Shown one piece after another: positions 13,488 through 20,129 of a DNA stretch of 20,129 bases. The translations under genes were made by a program, and so were the position numbers. Every line of letters begins with the position of its first letter. The first letter of the stretch is position 1. The DNA is taken from IMG/VR virus record IMGVR_UViG_3300027736_000302, positions 1-20,129 of that record. One strand, given 5' to 3'. The stretch comes from a virus. A model generated the notes under the pieces. It ran no database searches. It was given only the letters and a program-made list of their open reading frames with translations, and was not told the DNA's origin.

Positions 13488-13855
13488 ACATCAAGACCTG
13501 GATAACAACAAAACTTTTGGCTGATTCAACCTTTACCACGGCAATCGGTGGCACCAGTCATTTCTTCTATGGATACCCCAACTCTTTCTCAACTTTGCCA
13601 GTTGTGGCATACTCTGAGTCAGGACATAGCACAACAGGATATTTTGATGATGCCAGCACGGCGGTAGAATCTGCGCTGACTTTTGACATATACACAAACA
13701 CCAGCACCAGCACGGTGTTCGATGCTCTGGCTTCTGTAATGGCTGCCAACTTGTTCAACTTGGATTTTTCGACAGACCTTTATGAGACTGATGCAAAAAT
13801 GCACCACAAAACGGCTCGCTTTCGTCGAACCGTAAGATCAGAAGACTTGGTATAA
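13484..13855 (+). CDS. Tail terminator/tail completion protein (SPP1 gp17-like)
   Basis: The frame begins with GTG at 13484, overlapping the previous stop (GTGA); this start gives 123 residues, normal for the family. The sequence has the alpha/beta pattern of small tail terminators: N-terminal helix IKTWITTKLLAD, strand LPVVAYSES, a long ALTFDIYTNTSTSTVFDALASVMA segment with strand and helix, and an ending KTARFRRTVRSED like other gp17/DUF3168-type proteins. In the standard order it lies directly before the tail tube gene. It should cap the tail tube and dock to the neck. The family call depends on length, order and pattern. Confidence 0.75.
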   Translation: MNIKTWITTKLLADSTFTTAIGGTSHFFYGYPNSFSTLPVVAYSESGHSTTGYFDDASTAVESALTFDIYTNTSTSTVFDALASVMAANLFNLDFSTDLYETDAKMHHKTARFRRTVRSEDLV

Positions 13856-13867
13856 GGAGGGCAAAAA

Positions 13868-14773
13868 ATGCCTGCAACCAATCAACGGCCAAGGTTTGGC
13901 GCACGAGATCTCGTGTATGCCGTCCTTGACGAAACCACCGACATTGTTGGAGGAACACCGACTTACGGAAGCGTTAAGGCGCTTGCTGGTCTTGGTAAAA
14001 TCGGCGTAAATCCGAACGACACTCAATCCACGCTTTACGGAGACGACCAGCTCCAGCACATCGCTGCAACAATCGGCAAAATCGAGGTTATGTTTGACCT
14101 CGCTGATATCCTGCCGTCAGCTTATGCCGAAGTTCTTGGTCACACCTACGCCGCCGGTCAAATCATTGAAAACGTCGCCGACCAGCCTCCGTATATCGCC
14201 GTTGGCTTCAAGCTAACCAGAACCGGCGCACCGACCTATGAGTACGTCTGGCTCTTCAAGGGAAAACTTGCCAAGCCTGAGTTCAGCGAAGAGACCAAGA
14301 AAGAGACGATTAATTTCCAAAGCCAGAGCTTCAAGGGAACTTTCCTCGCCCTGGCCTCAAGCGGAAATTGGCGCAACCGGCTTCGCACCGACGACACCTC
14401 GGCTCCCGCAGCGACGATTAGCGGATTCTTTAGCTCGGTTGTGCTGACCACCGGCGCCGACTTGACCGCTTTCACCTTGGTGAGCGGAACTGGATCGACG
14501 TCTGCCAAAACTGTCACTTTGACCTTTGCCAAGGCCTCGGCTACCAACGCTGCTAACGGCTCTGCTCAGAATATCCAAGTCATTAAGGATTCCGACAAGA
14601 GCATTCAGGTTCCGTTAAGCTACACACCTGGAAGCGCGGGAACCTCGCCCACCTTGGTATTGGCTTTCACATCTATCGCTGCCACTGCTTACACCGTCGT
14701 GGTCAACGCTGGACTTCAGGACACCAACGGCGTCAGCGTGACACCGAAGTCAATCGCAGTTACAGTTTCTTAA
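13868..14773 (+). CDS. Major tail (tube) protein with C-terminal Ig-like domain
   Basis: The start at 13868 follows AAGGAGGGCAAAAA. Residues 1-180 form the tube domain: RFGARDLVYAVLDETTD, then NDTQSTLYGDDQLQHIA, then IAVGFKLTRTGAPTYEYVWLFKGKLAKPEFSEETKKETINFQS. These are typical of Gram-positive siphophage major tail proteins of the phi13 type. A junction near residue 183 (TSAPAATISGFF) begins a ~115-residue Ser/Thr/Ala/Val-rich domain, ending VSVTPKSIAVTVS, that reads as a bacterial Ig-like fold. Such domains decorate tail tubes of many phages and may bind cell-surface carbohydrate weakly. The hairpin at 14779 follows the stop by 5 nt. Confidence 0.88.
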   Translation: MPATNQRPRFGARDLVYAVLDETTDIVGGTPTYGSVKALAGLGKIGVNPNDTQSTLYGDDQLQHIAATIGKIEVMFDLADILPSAYAEVLGHTYAAGQIIENVADQPPYIAVGFKLTRTGAPTYEYVWLFKGKLAKPEFSEETKKETINFQSQSFKGTFLALASSGNWRNRLRTDDTSAPAATISGFFSSVVLTTGADLTAFTLVSGTGSTSAKTVTLTFAKASATNAANGSAQNIQVIKDSDKSIQVPLSYTPGSAGTSPTLVLAFTSIAATAYTVVVNAGLQDTNGVSVTPKSIAVTVS

Positions 14774-14778
14774 TCTAA

Positions 14779-14798
14779 GCCGGGGAGAAATCCCCGGC
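14779..14798 (+). other. GNRA-capped hairpin after the tail tube gene (weak terminator or RNA stabiliser)
   Basis: GCCGGGGA (14779-14786) pairs perfectly with TCCCCGGC (14791-14798), closing a GAAA tetraloop. The downstream ATATTTCT has only three consecutive T residues, so termination would be partial. The position, directly after a highly expressed tail gene and before the weakly expressed chaperones, fits partial attenuation or protection of the upstream mRNA end. Confidence 0.5.
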
Positions 14799-14827
14799 AT
14801 ATTTCTAGGGGAGTTTAGGGGGGAAAA

Positions 14828-15211
14828 ATGGGAAACATGGTTTTACGAATCGATGATGTCGAGCCAGATCGAGACACCATCGAGATTTCAGGCAAAAGTT
14901 ATGAGCTACTTGGTTATGAGGATTTTGGACTGATCGACAATGCACGGCTACGGAAAAATGGCCAGTTGATTCTTGGTGACATGGGAAAACTTGACGAGCT
15001 TGATGAGGCTGGTTTAAGAACTTTTGAGGATCGAATCGAAAGCATGATTTGTCGAGTTCTTAATGGTCTTGAGCCGGAAGTCGCAAAGGCTTTGCCTTAT
15101 AAGCACAAGGCGGCCATTCTTACTGCTTTTTGGCAGGCCGTCGTCAAGCGAAGCCAGGAAGCAGTGACGACGGCGGACAAGCAGTTGAGTCTGACTGGGG
15201 AGACGCCCTAG
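14828..15211 (+). CDS. Tail assembly chaperone, gpG-like
   Basis: This 127-residue protein begins after AGGGGGG. It is acidic with an N-terminal strand region (LRIDDVEPDRDTIEISGKSYELLGYEDF) and a helical rest ending ADKQLSLTGETP. Size, charge, and position between tail tube and tape measure fit the short form of the lambda-type tail chaperone. A second frame (15103-15456) overlaps its 3' end in the -1 register, as in gpG/gpGT. It would coat the tape measure during tube assembly and be absent from the virion. The family is recognised mainly from context and the overlapping frame. Confidence 0.75.
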   Translation: MGNMVLRIDDVEPDRDTIEISGKSYELLGYEDFGLIDNARLRKNGQLILGDMGKLDELDEAGLRTFEDRIESMICRVLNGLEPEVAKALPYKHKAAILTAFWQAVVKRSQEAVTTADKQLSLTGETP

Positions 15212-15456
15212 CACGGCTTCAACGGTTCTATGGTGGCAATCCAGCGCACTGGCTGGAGTTGCCGGTAAGATGGCTTTCGGTTTACTTGACCATGCTTCCT
15301 AGGCTCAGAGCAGAGGAATCGATGCGAAGGGTTACCGAGAACCAAGTCGCTGCTGGTGCTTTGGAAAAAGATTCTGCCGATGATATCTGGCAAGCATGGC
15401 GAGAATCTGCGTATCCTGAAGAAGAAGAAATTGACGTCGACCCGTTTTGGTTTTGA
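15103..15456 (+). CDS. T-like extension of the tail chaperone, expressed by -1 frameshift (gpGT)
   Basis: The -1 frame is open from 15103 to the stop at 15454-15456. Its distinctive part, SDWGDALARLQRFYGGNPAHWLELPVRW split over two motifs, resembles T-like extensions of siphophages; it then continues LTMLPRLRAEESMRRVTENQ and ends acidic (PEEEEIDVDPFWF). It has no ATG near its beginning; the only early candidate is TTG 15130 without a ribosome binding site at proper distance. Fusion to gpG by frameshifting within 15103-15211 is therefore the best reading. No canonical XXXYYYZ heptamer lies in the overlap; the least bad sites are T-TTT-TGG (15127-15133) and T-GGG-GAG (15196-15202). The exact site is undetermined. 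Confidence 0.65.
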   Translation, partial: AQGGHSYCFLAGRRQAKPGSSDDGGQAVESDWGDALARLQRFYGGNPAHWLELPVRWLSVYLTMLPRLRAEESMRRVTENQVAAGALEKDSADDIWQAWRESAYPEEEEIDVDPFWF

Positions 15457-15465
15457 GGAGAAAGC

Positions 15466-17574
15466 ATGACCGTTGAAGAAATCGCAGTAAAGATCACCGG
15501 CGACTCTACCTCACTTCAAAGCTCAATGAAGTCGGCTGAAGATTCCTTGAGCAAGTTCGGCATTTCTCTTGAGGTTATGACCAAAGTCGGCGCAGTGGCT
15601 GCGCTCAAAGCCATAGGTGGAGCTGCTTTAGAAGCAGCAGAAGCTTTTGCTGAAAGTGAAAAGCAGTCTCTCAGGTTAAACGCAGCCATTTCGGCCTCAG
15701 AAACCATTGGTTCAAGCGGTCGTCGTGCTTTGGATGACCTGGCTGCATCAACTGCCAAGCTTGCTGGAGTCGATGACGACGCGGTTACCGGAATGGAAGC
15801 CATGCTGGTTTCTACCGGAAGAACTACCGACGAAATTGACAAAATGATGACCGCAGCCCTTGGTCTTTCCAATGCAACCGGGGTAGACCTTAACACGGCC
15901 CTCATCCAGATCAACGGCACGTTTTCTGGAACCACAGGCCGACTCGACAAAATGACTCCCGCGCTTAAAGACCTAACCGAAGAACAACTTAAAAATGGCG
16001 GTGCGGTTGACGTTCTTCTTGCCAAGTATGGATCACTTGCCACGGCTCTTGGTAGCTCTTCATCTGCCAGCATGGCAAATTACAAGACTCAGCTCGGCAA
16101 TGTTCAGGAGGCCCTTGGTTCGCTTGTGGAAGTAAACTTAAAACCTCTTCGTGATGGCTTGGCCTCGGTTTTTGAATGGTTTGTAAATAACAAGCCTGCA
16201 ATCATTGCGGCCTTTATTGCGATTGAGGCCGCTGTCGTTGCTCTGGTTTCTTTGGTCAACCCAATCGCTGGCATCATAACCGGCTTAATTGCTCTTGGCT
16301 CAACCGTGGTAACACTTGGCAGTCAAATGGAAACGGCCACTACTAAAGCAACAGAAGCAGAAAAAAAGTATGCCAAGGCCGTTGACGATGTGACCGCAGG
16401 AATGTCTAGAGGTGAAAAGGCGGCCTTTGACCGCGCTCACGCCGGGGAAACTGCAGCCAAAAAGGCAGAAGCTCAAGCGATTATAGATGCCGACAAAGAA
16501 AAACAAAGACAAAAAGAAATTGGCGACGCTCGGGCGGCTGCCCAACAGACTTATGACAAATCAATCGCCATTACCGCCGAGAAAGCCAAGGCTGGATTTA
16601 TAACTCAAGAAGAAGCGGCCAAAGCAAACTTTGATGCCAATAAGAAGCTTATCAATGACCTTTACAATCTTGGATATACAACCGATCAAAAAACTGGAGC
16701 TAATGGTTCTGCCAGATTGGCGCAGGCTTTAACAGATTACCAAACCCAAAGCGATGCTTTCAAAGCTTCCATTGATTTGGATGCTTTAAACAGAAGTCAA
16801 GATACTCTGCTTGAGTTGGCTGAAATTAAAACTATTTCTGACGCTAAAAAAACGGCAACAGATTTGGATGCTTTAAACAGAAGTCAAGATACTTTGCTTG
16901 AGTTGGCTGAAATTAAAACTATTTCTGACGCTAAAAAAACGGCAACAGATTTGGATGTTGTTAATTCACAAATGGATGAATTAATGGCTGATGCAGACAA
17001 AAAAAACAACGATCAAAAAATAGATCGTATTCGAATACTGAAAGATGCTTATTCGTCTTTGCTTTATGGGCCTTTCACTGATTTGGGAAATGCTATTGTC
17101 AAACAACAGGACATATGGGCAACCCTTGGAAAAGCAGCGCTTAAAGCAATATCGACAATTATCAAAGGTATTGGCGATCAATTAGCTGCAATGTCTGCGG
17201 CTAAACTTGCTGAGGCAATCGCTGACAGTTTTGATCCTTTCACCATGTGGGCAGCTCCAGGTCAATACATCGCCGCCGCTGGTTTAGCTTCAGGTGCTGC
17301 TGCAGCATATACTACTGCTGGAGCAATCGCAGCCTTTGCCGACGGAACCCCATCGGCTCCCGGCGGTTTGGCAATGGTTGGCGAGCGTGGCCCAGAGCTG
17401 GTCAATCTTCCCACCGGCTCCAAGGTATACAACAACCAGCAAACTACCTCAATGCTATCGCAGGCCAATAGTAGAACGTTTGTCTTCAACTCCCCAGCAG
17501 CACTTTCGCCGGTCGAGACCAGACGAGAGTTTGAGCGCATGAGCCGACGTCTGGCCTTTGAAGGTGTGGCATGA
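15466..17574 (+). CDS. Tape measure protein
   Basis: The 702-residue protein starts after GAGGAGAAAGC. It opens with EEIAVKITGDSTSLQSSMKS, the usual TMP N-terminus, followed by Ala-rich coiled coil (about 20-230). A hydrophobic segment lies at about 244-284 (PAIIAAFIAIEAAVVALVSL and on), then charged coiled coil (290-400). A 29-residue tandem repeat follows at 437-465 and 466-494, and a second hydrophobic Ala/Gly-rich region at about 600-625. The C-terminus has the common GGLAMVGERGPELVNLPTGS motif (about 636-655). No peptidase or lysozyme domain is seen. It sets tail length and probably inserts into the host membrane at DNA delivery. It overlaps the Dit gene by 4 bp. Confidence 0.92.
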   Translation: MTVEEIAVKITGDSTSLQSSMKSAEDSLSKFGISLEVMTKVGAVAALKAIGGAALEAAEAFAESEKQSLRLNAAISASETIGSSGRRALDDLAASTAKLAGVDDDAVTGMEAMLVSTGRTTDEIDKMMTAALGLSNATGVDLNTALIQINGTFSGTTGRLDKMTPALKDLTEEQLKNGGAVDVLLAKYGSLATALGSSSSASMANYKTQLGNVQEALGSLVEVNLKPLRDGLASVFEWFVNNKPAIIAAFIAIEAAVVALVSLVNPIAGIITGLIALGSTVVTLGSQMETATTKATEAEKKYAKAVDDVTAGMSRGEKAAFDRAHAGETAAKKAEAQAIIDADKEKQRQKEIGDARAAAQQTYDKSIAITAEKAKAGFITQEEAAKANFDANKKLINDLYNLGYTTDQKTGANGSARLAQALTDYQTQSDAFKASIDLDALNRSQDTLLELAEIKTISDAKKTATDLDALNRSQDTLLELAEIKTISDAKKTATDLDVVNSQMDELMADADKKNNDQKIDRIRILKDAYSSLLYGPFTDLGNAIVKQQDIWATLGKAALKAISTIIKGIGDQLAAMSAAKLAEAIADSFDPFTMWAAPGQYIAAAGLASGAAAAYTTAGAIAAFADGTPSAPGGLAMVGERGPELVNLPTGSKVYNNQQTTSMLSQANSRTFVFNSPAALSPVETRREFERMSRRLAFEGVA
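16774..16947 (+). repeat. 87-bp tandem duplication within the tape measure gene
   Basis: Two copies, 16774-16860 and 16861-16947, differ at one position I can see (C16807 versus T16894, synonymous CTG/TTG). Each encodes 29 residues from DLDALNRSQD to AKKTAT. A third copy starts at 16948 with GATTTGGATG and then diverges. The near identity indicates a recent duplication in frame. Confidence 0.93.
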
Positions 17575-18458
17575 GAACCCTGGTCTACACCAATGCCAAC
17601 GGTTTAAGCCTGACGCTATCAAGTCGCCCTTACATGATCACTAAAATTGACGGTCTTGGCTCCCCAGGTCTTGGCCTTCAGGAAAAGTTTGCACCATACC
17701 AAGACGGTAGCACTTTGATTGATCAGCTATACCAGCCCCGAGATTTAACGGTTGAGTTTGCACTGGCTGCGGTGCCGTCCAACTTGTCGGGCATCGCAAC
17801 CGCCAGAAGAACCATAGTATCCGCGCTTAACCCGAAAACCGGAATCGGCCTTTTGACCTTTACAAACGATTATGGCACTTGGCAGATTCCGGCCATCCCG
17901 GCCTCATCGCCAATCTTTGCCAACCGCGTATCAACCGAGCCGTATCAGCAGGTTCAGGTCGTTTTTCATTGTCCCAACCCTTACTGGCAGTCCACCACGC
18001 AAAGCACCGCCAGCCTGTCTTATCTTGGATCAAGCCTAGAGTTCCCGGCTGCTGGACTTGATATGCTTGCCGGTGGCATTGAGATTAGTTCTCTTGGCAC
18101 CCTCAATGGAAGCGTTACAAACCTAACCAACGGCGGCGACGTAGACTGTCCGATTACCTTGCGCTTCTACGGCCCGGCCACCAACCCCAAAGTCATCAAC
18201 AACACAACCGGCTTTTATATCAGAATTGTTAAAGTCGTGGCCTCGGGAGATTATTTTGAGTTCAACACGACATTCGGACAAAAAACGGTCACAATGTCGA
18301 TATCTGGTACATTAAGCAGCGGAATGCAGTATCTTGATCTCAACAGTACTTTTTTTCAGCTTCAACCTGGGGTAAACCAGCTTCAGTTTGTGGATGAAGG
18401 AAGCACGGCAGGATCAACGGCCACGATTGCTTACCGCACGCGGTATATAGGAGTTTAA
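17571..18458 (+). CDS. Distal tail protein (Dit-like, siphovirus tail component family)
   Basis: The 295-residue protein overlaps the tape measure stop (ATGA). The first ~150 residues show the Sipho_tail (PF05709) pattern: LVYTNANGLSLTLSS, then LDGLGS-like IDGLGSPGLG, YQDGSTLIDQLYQPRDLTVEF, ARRTIVSALNPKTGIGLLTF and VVFHCPNPYW. The C-terminal half (about 160-295) is beta-rich with repeated NxTTGFYI/NTTFGQKTV segments, as in Dit galectin-like domains, and ends in an ATIAYRTRYIGV strand. It would form the hexameric ring at the tail tip that joins the tube to receptor-binding proteins. The fibre gene starts 2 nt later after TAGGAGTTTAACA. Confidence 0.87.
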   Translation: MRTLVYTNANGLSLTLSSRPYMITKIDGLGSPGLGLQEKFAPYQDGSTLIDQLYQPRDLTVEFALAAVPSNLSGIATARRTIVSALNPKTGIGLLTFTNDYGTWQIPAIPASSPIFANRVSTEPYQQVQVVFHCPNPYWQSTTQSTASLSYLGSSLEFPAAGLDMLAGGIEISSLGTLNGSVTNLTNGGDVDCPITLRFYGPATNPKVINNTTGFYIRIVKVVASGDYFEFNTTFGQKTVTMSISGTLSSGMQYLDLNSTFFQLQPGVNQLQFVDEGSTAGSTATIAYRTRYIGV

Positions 18459-18460
18459 CA

Positions 18461-20129
18461 ATGGCAGAAAGCAGTTTCTTTTTTACCTCAAGCGGTGGAG
18501 ACCGGAAATATACGTCGGTCAACTTTGCCACTTTCTTTTATGAGCTGACCCAGCGCGGTGAAGGCGTAATCAAAAGCATAGACAATGAACTTCAGGTTAC
18601 CAACCCCGGCACGCTCTCGGTCAATATCAACACCGGCACCTCGGTCAAACGCGGTTATTTGTACAACAATTCAACCAGCCTAAACAAAGCTCTTGATGCC
18701 GTAACTTCTGGAAGCCAGCGCATCGACCGAATCGTAACCCGCGTTGATTTGACTGCTCGCACCATGTTGGTTGTAATCATCAAAGGCACCGAGTCTGCCA
18801 GCCCATCGGCTCCCTCTATTGATGGAACAACTGACGTTCTTCTGGCCAAGATTCTTGTCAACAATACCTCTGGCACCCCGGTTTATACCGTCACCGATGA
18901 GCGAGTATATCGCACGGCCATAGCAAGCATTGGTGGCATGACGGCTGCAGATGCTCTTTCGGGAGTCACTCCAAGCACCGTTGGAAAGTCAATGCTTTCG
19001 GCAGCCGACCAAGCAGCCCAACAAGCCTTGGTCACCGCTGGAGCGGTGGGAATCGCTGCGTTAAATGCGACATCTCTTTCTACCGTCACCGGATTTAAAG
19101 CTGCCGACACCGCAAACGTAGCCGGAACCACCCCAGGAGCGCGAGGCTTGACGGCTTTGTCGCAGGTAACAACGCTTGATTCTGATACAGTCGGAACTCT
19201 GGCCGCGACAACTCTTGCCCCCATTGGATCAATAAGTCTTTTTGGTGGGCCAACTTCACCCCCAACCGGCTGGCTTTCTTGTGACGGTTCATCACTATCA
19301 AGATCAACTTACGCAAGTTTATTTGGTGTTTTGGTAAAATCTATTGGAACCTTTACCGTAACTCTAGCAACACCTGGGGTATTTACACTTACTGCCCACG
19401 GACTTACTAGCGGTGATGGCGTTTATTTCACAACTACTGGTTCATTACCGACTGGATTATCATCAAATACCATCTATTTTGTCACGGTGGTAACGGTTGA
19501 TACTTTTAAAGTATCAACAACATATGCAAATTATGTTGCTGGCACGTTTGTAAATACATCTGTAAGTCAATCCGGGACACACACGTCATTTCGCTCTCCT
19601 TGGGGAGTTCCTGCTGGCGGGACAACAAACTTCTATCTTCCTGACCTTCGACTTACCGCACAAGGAATACCTAATGCAACGGCGGCTGTGGGGGGATGGA
19701 CGGGCTATACACCCAACTTTACGGGTTACACTCCCGGTACTGGAGCGGCCACTGGGGCCAAGTACAGGAGAGTTGGAAACAATATCCAAATCAAAGCATA
19801 TCTTAGTCTTGGGACTGGTGGGTCGATGGGGACATTACTCCTTGACTTGCCAAATGGGTTGACCATAGACAATGCAAGTTTAGAGAGAACATCAGGATTT
19901 GCTAGGGTCGGAATTTGCTCTGCCTATGATGCAAGTGCGGGCCTTCAGTACATGGGCTTTACGCAACAGAGTTCTTCGACCAGTACCTTTGGGTTTATAT
20001 TTCATGGCACTCCCGGTATATCAGCATCGGTTCCAATGACTTGGACTATTTCTGACGAGTTTTATTGTGAGTTCTCCGTCCCCATCGCCCAGTGGACGAC
20101 CAACAACAACCTTGTGACTTACATTATTA
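18461..20129 (+). CDS. Tail fibre/receptor-binding protein with interrupted tail-collar domain, C-terminus beyond window
   Basis: The frame is open from ATG 18461 (TAGGAG 10 nt upstream) to the window end, at least 556 residues. Residues 1-150 (SSFFFTSSGGDRKYTSVNFA... RIDRIVTRVDLTARTMLVVI... TDERVYR) resemble the N-terminal baseplate-attachment domain of many siphophage fibres. An Ala/Thr-rich helical linker (about 160-250) follows. A tail-collar (PF07484) domain begins at GSISLFGG-PPTGWLSCDGSS (256 on), but is split after LVKSIG by an ~80-residue insert (297-376) and resumes at PWGVPAGGTTNFYLPDLR. From about 405, GWTGYTP...KYRRVGNNIQIKAYLSL starts a beta-rich C-terminal domain common in receptor-binding tips. 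It should bind the host surface. Confidence 0.88.
   Translation, partial: MAESSFFFTSSGGDRKYTSVNFATFFYELTQRGEGVIKSIDNELQVTNPGTLSVNINTGTSVKRGYLYNNSTSLNKALDAVTSGSQRIDRIVTRVDLTARTMLVVIIKGTESASPSAPSIDGTTDVLLAKILVNNTSGTPVYTVTDERVYRTAIASIGGMTAADALSGVTPSTVGKSMLSAADQAAQQALVTAGAVGIAALNATSLSTVTGFKAADTANVAGTTPGARGLTALSQVTTLDSDTVGTLAATTLAPIGSISLFGGPTSPPTGWLSCDGSSLSRSTYASLFGVLVKSIGTFTVTLATPGVFTLTAHGLTSGDGVYFTTTGSLPTGLSSNTIYFVTVVTVDTFKVSTTYANYVAGTFVNTSVSQSGTHTSFRSPWGVPAGGTTNFYLPDLRLTAQGIPNATAAVGGWTGYTPNFTGYTPGTGAATGAKYRRVGNNIQIKAYLSLGTGGSMGTLLLDLPNGLTIDNASLERTSGFARVGICSAYDASAGLQYMGFTQQSSSTSTFGFIFHGTPGISASVPMTWTISDEFYCEFSVPIAQWTTNNNLVTYII

Noticed and set aside
15516-16073. 185-residue minus-strand open frame inside the tape measure gene
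   Set aside because: It is antisense to the coiled-coil part of the tape measure, Ser/Ala-rich, with no start signal or homologous pattern.

Overview
The window reads as part of the genome of a tailed phage (or prophage) with a long non-contractile tail. It carries, in the usual order, terminase, HK97-type head genes, head-tail joining genes, tail tube, tail chaperones, tape measure, distal tail protein and the start of a tail fibre. I see no integrase, repressor, lysis gene, tRNA or CRISPR array, so lifestyle cannot be decided. The host cannot be named. Strong GGAGG-type ribosome binding sites show that it is a bacterium. The Dit-like protein, the SPP1/HK97-like joining proteins and the fibre N-terminus resemble phages of Gram-positive hosts, but that is only suggestive.

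Region 1 (1-2484, minus strand) is a replication/recombination block: a partial Sak4-like AAA ATPase, an unknown 70-residue protein behind a good promoter, and a VapE/VirE-type helicase-primase ATPase. Region 2 (2485-2945) is non-coding and unusual. It holds a long hairpin followed by a T-tract on the vapE strand, ten copies of the 7-mer TGCTACA (or TGCTACG) in both orientations, and an AT-rich core. It looks like a replication origin or an operator array between the two divergent blocks. Region 3 (2946-4773, plus) holds a ParB-domain protein, a TET-associated-type glycosyltransferase and what looks like the decayed C-terminal end of a DNA methyltransferase. This is best explained as a DNA base modification cassette.

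Region 4 (4760-6838) is small terminase, large terminase and a 57-residue AN1-like zinc-finger protein, closed by a perfect intrinsic terminator. Region 5 starts with a new promoter at 6847-6876, and its first gene is a complete ferritin overlapping the portal start codon. After it come the portal-MuF fusion, the prohead protease with a probable nested scaffold gene, the major capsid protein, a small unknown (decoration-like) protein, four head-tail joining genes and the tail tube protein with a C-terminal Ig-like domain. Then come the G/GT tail chaperone pair (frameshift), the tape measure with a recent 87-bp tandem duplication, Dit, and a tail fibre cut off by the window end whose collar domain is interrupted by an inserted domain.

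The most unusual points are the ferritin placed first in the virion-structure operon, the iteron-like region with an attenuator-like hairpin before vapE, and the ParB/glycosyltransferase cassette with its methyltransferase remnant.
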